Source of the DNA: a virus | Direction: 5' to 3' (one strand) | Length of the DNA stretch: 34,343 nucleotides | Virus record (IMG/VR): IMGVR_UViG_3300047476_001633 | Span: 1-34,343 of that record | Shown: positions 30,243 to 34,343 of the stretch, piece after piece | Position numbering within the stretch: position 1 is the stretch's first letter | How the letters are laid out: each line of letters opens with the position of its first letter | Notes under the pieces: generated by a model | The model's input: the letters and a program-made list of their open reading frames with translations, nothing else | Database searches by the model: none | Told to the model about the DNA's origin: nothing | Made by a program: the position numbers and the translations under genes

Positions 30243-32267
30243 CTAATTACCCCATTTTTTACGCTGCTTTGGCTCTGCGTTTGTGGGTGTCCACCCCAAC
30301 CTAGTGGCGGCACAAATCGCATAGGCTAACGCGTCTTTGTAGTGATTCGCTCCGGTTTGTATCCAACGGGCCTTGGTGGGTTGGTCGGGTAGTTCCTCGG
30401 TTACGTATTGTTCGTTGATTAGGTGCCTAATGAACGTGCGGTGCACGGATCCCGGCCCCGAAAACAGTGTGATTGCCCCTGGGTTCCCGGCTGCGACACG
30501 AAACCCGCCGTCGGCCATTCGTTTGTAGGCGTCGGCGTCTAGGGTCAATTGGTCGATCTTGGCGCGTGGGACTCGGGACAAATGCCAACGCCCGTCCGGG
30601 TCAATTTTTCGCACCTGGTTACCGGTTCGTGTGGGTGCCGAGTAGCGGCGTTTGGCCATTTGCGTTTCACCACGGCCTAGCACCGGCAACACAAAATCCC
30701 GTCCGGCCTTGGTGTTGAACGCCTTGGCGGCCTCGAAAACAACTTCTGGCAAGTGTCCCGAGTCAACGTAAACACCACGGCACGCGTGGCGACCACCGGC
30801 CACGGCCACGCCTGGTTCGATCACGTCGCGGGCCACGCCAAATTCCAACGCGGTGAACAGTTCCACCAAACACCGCGATAGACCCGTTTTCATGCCTGCG
30901 GCTCTGTCTACCTCCGCCGTGCCGTAGTCGGTCACGTGCAATTGCGCATTTGGGCGAACCACCAACAACACCCAGTGGCAAACCCTTTCTCCAACGTCCA
31001 CACCGGCGACCACGTGCAACGCGTCGGCATGGGCCACGGCTCGGGGCAACACGTCCCGGCGTGCGTCCACGTCGGTTTCTTCGAGTATGTCCCCCGCCTC
31101 TGTAACCGGTGCAACGTATGGCAACCCAAACACGAATTGGCACAACTTGCGCTCGGCTAGGTCGCGGCTGCGGGTGCCTGGTTCGAGTTGGGCGGCGGCC
31201 CATAGATCCACCGCAATGTCGGCGGCGTTCAAAAATGCGTTGTGGTATGCCCCGTATCGAAAAAACAACCGCCGGGTGCGTGGTGGATCCCCCGTTACGT
31301 TCCCGCGTTTGTCAATCACTTGCCCCGAATGCACCAACACGGCCTCGGCCAACGCGTCGCGGCGTTCCTCGGTGGTGATAGCTTCGCCGCATTTTGGGCA
31401 ACACCACGTCGCCAATTCGCTGGCCTCCACTTCGGTTCTGGCGGTTTCCCAACCAACCAAATTGTCTCGGCCTGGCCAAATCCACGCACCGCAATGGGGG
31501 CACGGGGTTAGTATTTGGCTGTCGGTCGATACGGGCCGCAATGTCTCGGGCAATTCCTGCGGCGTGGTGTTGGTTCCTTCAATGTACGTGGCTCGGTCTG
31601 CCCATTGGATCGAACGTTGCCGGGCCCGCAATTGTTCTAGTGGGTCGGCCTCGGGTGATTTGCTTGAAATCCGGCTAAACGCTGCGGCCTCGGTTACCAA
31701 GATGGTTCGCAATGTGTACCCGGCCTTGGCTGCGTCGCGTCCGCCGGCGGTTAGGATCTTGGCGACGGATCCATTGGAGAACACCACGCGGTCGCGAATT
31801 GTTCCGCCTGCGGATCCTGGGCCGGATCTTGGCAACAACCGTTTTAACCTGTGGCTAGCTTCCAAAACCGGTTTAATGTCGGCTTGCCATTTGTCACCGG
31901 CCATTTCTTCCATGGGCACACCGAAACCAACCGATTCCCCCAACTCGGTCACGTGGTACAAAAACGGGCACACGTACCCGAGAAACGATTTGCCGCTTTG
32001 GCTTGGGCCTGTGTAAACGTATTCGTTCCATTGGCCCGAATCGATTTCCTTGGCCCACAATCGGGCAATGGGTTGGTATTCGAACCTAAACCGGCGGCCC
32101 GAGTATGGGCCACCGTCGGCGGGCAAATAAACCTCGGTTTCCAACCACTCGGCGAACTTACGCGGTGGGGATCCACGCCCGGCACGTATCGCTTGGGCCA
32201 CCATGGGGCCAAACTCGGCGGGCCGTAGCAAAACCAAACCGTCGTCGCTTGCTAACTCGGTGGCCAT
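30243..32267 (-). CDS. terL: Large terminase subunit, gpA (lambda) type
   Basis: The 674-residue protein has the P-loop GPSQSGKS (87-94), a Walker-B-like strand TILVTEAAAF (188-197), a zinc-ribbon-like pair CPHC (256-259) and CPKC (290-293), and a C-terminal nuclease with acidic residues near D424 (VAGVDVGERVCHW) and D502. That is the order of the GpA-like terminase. It packages the genome into the prohead with the portal. The start ATG follows directly on the small subunit stop. The Walker B segment reads VTE rather than DE. Confidence 0.9.
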   Translation of the reverse strand: MATELASDDGLVLLRPAEFGPMVAQAIRAGRGSPPRKFAEWLETEVYLPADGGPYSGRRFRFEYQPIARLWAKEIDSGQWNEYVYTGPSQSGKSFLGYVCPFLYHVTELGESVGFGVPMEEMAGDKWQADIKPVLEASHRLKRLLPRSGPGSAGGTIRDRVVFSNGSVAKILTAGGRDAAKAGYTLRTILVTEAAAFSRISSKSPEADPLEQLRARQRSIQWADRATYIEGTNTTPQELPETLRPVSTDSQILTPCPHCGAWIWPGRDNLVGWETARTEVEASELATWCCPKCGEAITTEERRDALAEAVLVHSGQVIDKRGNVTGDPPRTRRLFFRYGAYHNAFLNAADIAVDLWAAAQLEPGTRSRDLAERKLCQFVFGLPYVAPVTEAGDILEETDVDARRDVLPRAVAHADALHVVAGVDVGERVCHWVLLVVRPNAQLHVTDYGTAEVDRAAGMKTGLSRCLVELFTALEFGVARDVIEPGVAVAGGRHACRGVYVDSGHLPEVVFEAAKAFNTKAGRDFVLPVLGRGETQMAKRRYSAPTRTGNQVRKIDPDGRWHLSRVPRAKIDQLTLDADAYKRMADGGFRVAAGNPGAITLFSGPGSVHRTFIRHLINEQYVTEELPDQPTKARWIQTGANHYKDALAYAICAATRLGWTPTNAEPKQRKKWGN

Positions 32268-32858
32268 TTAGAACCTTAACGCCCCACCCTCGATTTCGGC
32301 GGCTAACGCGTCCAAAAACTCGTTCACCACGTCGATACCCGCCTGGCCGCAAACTCGGTGCAATTGTGTGCCCATAGCCCGCAATCGACTTGCCAACCAA
32401 TCTAGCCCAGTTTGCACGTCGGATTTCGCTAATAGCTTGTCCATGTGCCGGTCTAGGTCGATTTGCAACGCGGCGGATTGGCGCTGCAACTTTCCGATTT
32501 CTTGGCGTAATTTTTCCCGCACCAATTCGGCCTCGTCGGCGTCCAAGTTTGGGCGGGCCGCTGCGGCCAATTCGCTAACACGCGTGTGTAGATCCTTAAT
32601 CACCGCGTAAAGGTTGATAGTCGGCACGTCCACCGGTATGTCGTAGCGTGCCCCAAATTCGTCAACTACTTTTTGTTGGCGGCCTGCTAATTCGCAGTAC
32701 ACGCCCTTGGGAATTTCCTTTAGCAACTGGCCTCGCATTTCCTGGGCCATTTCTCGCTGCCATTTAGCTAACGCGGTAGTTTCGCGGGCGGTTAGTTTGC
32801 CGCCCTCGATTTGTTTTTTTCTGGCCGCGATTCCGGCCAATTCGGTTTTGGAATCCAC
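32268..32858 (-). CDS. Small terminase subunit candidate
   Basis: The GTG start (32858) gives 196 residues, four bases after the previous stop. The protein is highly helical and charged: TARETTALAKWQREMAQEMR near the start, PKGVYCELAGRQQKVVDEFG and ARYDIPVDVPTINLYAVIKD in the middle, then a coiled coil. Position directly before the large subunit, size, and the K-x-YCE-x-AGRQ plus P-T-I-x-L pattern that I associate with planctomycete phage small terminases support the call. It would recognise the packaging site. Confidence 0.75.
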   Translation of the reverse strand: MDSKTELAGIAARKKQIEGGKLTARETTALAKWQREMAQEMRGQLLKEIPKGVYCELAGRQQKVVDEFGARYDIPVDVPTINLYAVIKDLHTRVSELAAAARPNLDADEAELVREKLRQEIGKLQRQSAALQIDLDRHMDKLLAKSDVQTGLDWLASRLRAMGTQLHRVCGQAGIDVVNEFLDALAAEIEGGALRF

Positions 32859-32861
32859 ACG

Positions 32862-33215
32862 CTAGGTTTGCCGGTTTTTCAGTGTTAAAACGTCGCTTGC
32901 AATTTCTCTGGTTGCGCTTTCAAGTTCAACAACCGTTTTGGCAATTTGCCCGATTTCGCGGTGGTGGTCTGCTTGATTCGCCAAAACGGTTTTTATGCCG
33001 TCGGTGGCTTGCTTAATCCCCTCGGTGGACGCGTCTAGGTAGCTTATGTGCGCCTTGAACAATGGGAGGCCCAAATTCACACCCGCCCACCGAATCCAAC
33101 CGTAGAACGCCCAACCGAGTGCCAAGACAATTAGCACCGCAAACCCTTGGTTGAACCAATAAACCAAATGGTTCGAGCTTACGGTTTCCTGTGCCAAAAA
33201 AAACAGTTTTGCCAT
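32862..33215 (-). CDS. Single-pass membrane protein with coiled-coil tail
   Basis: I chose the ATG at 33215, 14 bases after the previous stop, over a longer upstream frame that overlaps the previous gene. The 117 residues have a transmembrane helix at ~24-45 (YWFNQGFAVLIVLALGWAFY) and a long helical tail (STEGIKQATDGIKTVLANQA, then EIGQIAKTVVELESATREIA). A holin- or antiholin-like accessory, or a spanin-like part, is possible given the cassette around it. No family recognised. Confidence 0.6.
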   Translation of the reverse strand: MAKLFFLAQETVSSNHLVYWFNQGFAVLIVLALGWAFYGWIRWAGVNLGLPLFKAHISYLDASTEGIKQATDGIKTVLANQADHHREIGQIAKTVVELESATREIASDVLTLKNRQT

Positions 33216-33229
33216 TTGCCCGCGCTTCC

Positions 33230-33658
33230 TTATCTGCGAAACAATCGCCGCAACGGCCCGGTGGATTGTGTTGTTTGTGGTCGGCAAACGCCACCGGTAC
33301 AAACCGTTTCGGTGCTGTATTCAATTGTAGTTTGCGGTTGGTACTGTCCAATCGATTCGGCTTGCGGCGTCTCGGTCACTTGGTACACCGTTGGCGTTTG
33401 CCATGGCTCGGCGGGTGCGGCGCTCGAGGCTACCGGCTTGGCCTCGGTTGCGGGCGGTTGTCCGGCTTCAATTGCTGCGACTCGTTGTTCCAACCGCGTC
33501 ACACGTGCACGCAATGCCGAAACGGGGTTATCGCTCGGGCTTGATACTTCCCAATTATCCTGTTGGGTTTGCTCGTTGGCTTCCCCTGGGGTGCCTGCGA
33601 TCATCGCGGCGAACAATACGGCTACACACACACAACACACGGTCAAAAAACGTTGCAT
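33230..33658 (-). CDS. Exported protein with coiled coil, unknown
   Basis: Residues ~4-26 look like a signal peptide (LTVCCVCVAVLFAAMIAGTP) or a short membrane anchor, followed by a coiled-coil (ALRARVTRLEQRVAAIEAGQ) and a Pro/Gln/Thr-rich tail ending CRPQTTQSTGPLRRLFRR. The N-terminal region is compatible with export to the periplasm. With the membrane genes on both sides this could be a spanin-like outer component, though no lipobox cysteine is evident at the usual site. The Cys-x4-Cys end resembles tail tags seen in planctomycete proteins. Confidence 0.6.
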   Translation of the reverse strand: MQRFLTVCCVCVAVLFAAMIAGTPGEANEQTQQDNWEVSSPSDNPVSALRARVTRLEQRVAAIEAGQPPATEAKPVASSAAPAEPWQTPTVYQVTETPQAESIGQYQPQTTIEYSTETVCTGGVCRPQTTQSTGPLRRLFRR

Positions 33659-33672
33659 TGGTCGATTCCTTT

Positions 33673-33981
33673 TTAACTTCCAACACTACCAAACCCAGCG
33701 GCACCCACGGCGGGTTTACCGCTTAACAAATCCATTGCTTGCAACACGTGCCATAACGCCTTGGCGTTTACGTCGGCGGCCTGTGGTGTCTTTTGTAATT
33801 GCGACAATCGGGCCGCGCACGCTTCTAGCACACCCTCTACGCTTGCCCCATGGCTCTGGACGTTTGGCGGTAGATTTACCGGGGCCCAGTTAATTTTCGT
33901 GTTGGAACTTACTAGCGAATCCCCGCCATAGTCGTTCCCGTTCGGGGTGGTCAAAAATCGGTGTTTTTGTTGTTGTTCCAT
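33673..33981 (-). CDS. Small soluble protein of unknown function
   Basis: The start overlaps the papain-like peptidase stop as TAATG. The 102 residues begin EQQQKHRFLTTPNGNDYGGD and end with Gly-rich AAGFGSVGS; the middle has ASVEGVLEACAARLSQLQKT and AKALWHVLQAMDLLSGK. I do not recognise a family. Being co-translated with the peptidase, it could be its partner or inhibitor, which is a guess. Confidence 0.6.
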   Translation of the reverse strand: MEQQQKHRFLTTPNGNDYGGDSLVSSNTKINWAPVNLPPNVQSHGASVEGVLEACAARLSQLQKTPQAADVNAKALWHVLQAMDLLSGKPAVGAAGFGSVGS

Positions 33982-34343
33982 TACGCTGCCCGTTGTGTTT
34001 CGTACTTGGTAACGCTGCGAATCGAAAACGCTTCGTGGGGTGTGGCTCTGGCCTCGGTTAGAACGGCTCGGCCCTTATTTTCCCAATCTTCTCCCCACGA
34101 ATTGCGGATAATCACGCCATAACTACCACGCCCTAGAACTACCAAACGCGTTGCGAAAACCAAATGGCCCCACCATGCTAACCCTAGGGTCACTGGGAAA
34201 CCTGATAACAACGCGGTTGCGACGGCATCGAACGATTGGCTCGGTAGCTCCTCAAACTCCACCGCTTTGTGCAACTGTGCGTTTTCGCGTTGCTCTGCGG
34301 TATCGTATCGGCGATCTAAAACGGCCTCGGGCCAATGCTCCAC
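33981..34343 (-). CDS. Papain-like (C1 family) cysteine peptidase, C-terminal part cut by the window edge
   Basis: The frame enters at the right edge and reads VEHWPEAVLDRRYDTAEQRE, then LAWWGHLVFATRLVVLGRGS, then IIRNSWGEDWENKGRAVLTE. H60 (of this piece) and N81 in NSWGEDW are the catalytic His and Asn of papain-like enzymes. The apparent GTG at the very edge is simply the cut frame and not a start. The N-terminal half with the active Cys is at 1-362. Both are in the same direction and fit one protein, with an unseen middle of roughly 35-45 residues. Confidence 0.8.
   Translation of the reverse strand: MEHWPEAVLDRRYDTAEQRENAQLHKAVEFEELPSQSFDAVATALLSGFPVTLGLAWWGHLVFATRLVVLGRGSYGVIIRNSWGEDWENKGRAVLTEARATPHEAFSIRSVTKYETQRAA

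Overview
The window looks like the almost complete genome of a temperate tailed phage with a long non-contractile tail (siphovirus). It contains a gpA-type terminase, a lambda-type portal, a prohead protease fused to the capsid protein, a tail tube candidate, a tail-assembly chaperone with a probable -1 frameshift, a tape measure, and an integrase with a candidate attP. The host is probably a planctomycete. The best evidence is the integrase, whose C-terminal half has the PWPKLxxNLR, xHVxxxWIGxS and HYLxVTxEHW wording of planctomycete integrases. The capsid fusion, the CPxHG/WPCxxC zinc protein and the papain-like peptidase fit the same group. This assignment is from remembered family features, not from a search.

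The map is effectively circular. The left edge holds the N-terminal half of a papain-like peptidase gene (catalytic Cys) and the right edge holds its C-terminal half (catalytic His and Asn, NSWG). Both halves are on the minus strand. Joining the edges directly gives a frameshift, so roughly 100-140 bases of the circle are probably missing.

Layout. (1) 19.28-19.45 kb is a divergent control region. (2) 19.4-22.2 kb, rightward: a small basic protein, a small membrane protein, an excisionase-like HTH protein overlapping the integrase, then attP (3' end of a tRNA gene) and two small unknown genes. (3) 19.3-13.8 kb, leftward: early genes (two small regulators, an unknown protein, a tRNA-like gene, a DUF1064 nuclease, a winged-helix replication candidate), two tiny membrane proteins, a membrane-anchored HNH nuclease, an HTH/zinc protein and a DNA methyltransferase. 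(4) 13.7-9.1 kb: head genes (gpW-like, portal, protease-capsid fusion, decoration protein). (5) 9.06-1.5 kb: connector, fiber, LamG, tail tube and tail chaperone genes. (6) 1.5-0 kb and 34.3-32.3 kb, across the join: membrane proteins, the papain-like peptidase and the small terminase. (7) 32.3-22.4 kb: large terminase, an RNA-structured gap, an HTH/zinc protein, tape measure and tail tip proteins.

The order is unusual. Terminase and the presumed lysis cassette lie between the tail chaperone and the tape measure. Leftward genes are packed tightly, often with ATGA/TAATG overlaps, so most of the minus strand is probably a few long operons. I did not identify a CI-type repressor, a polymerase or a peptidoglycan hydrolase. 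No gap between genes exceeds 300 bases; the longest is the attP region.
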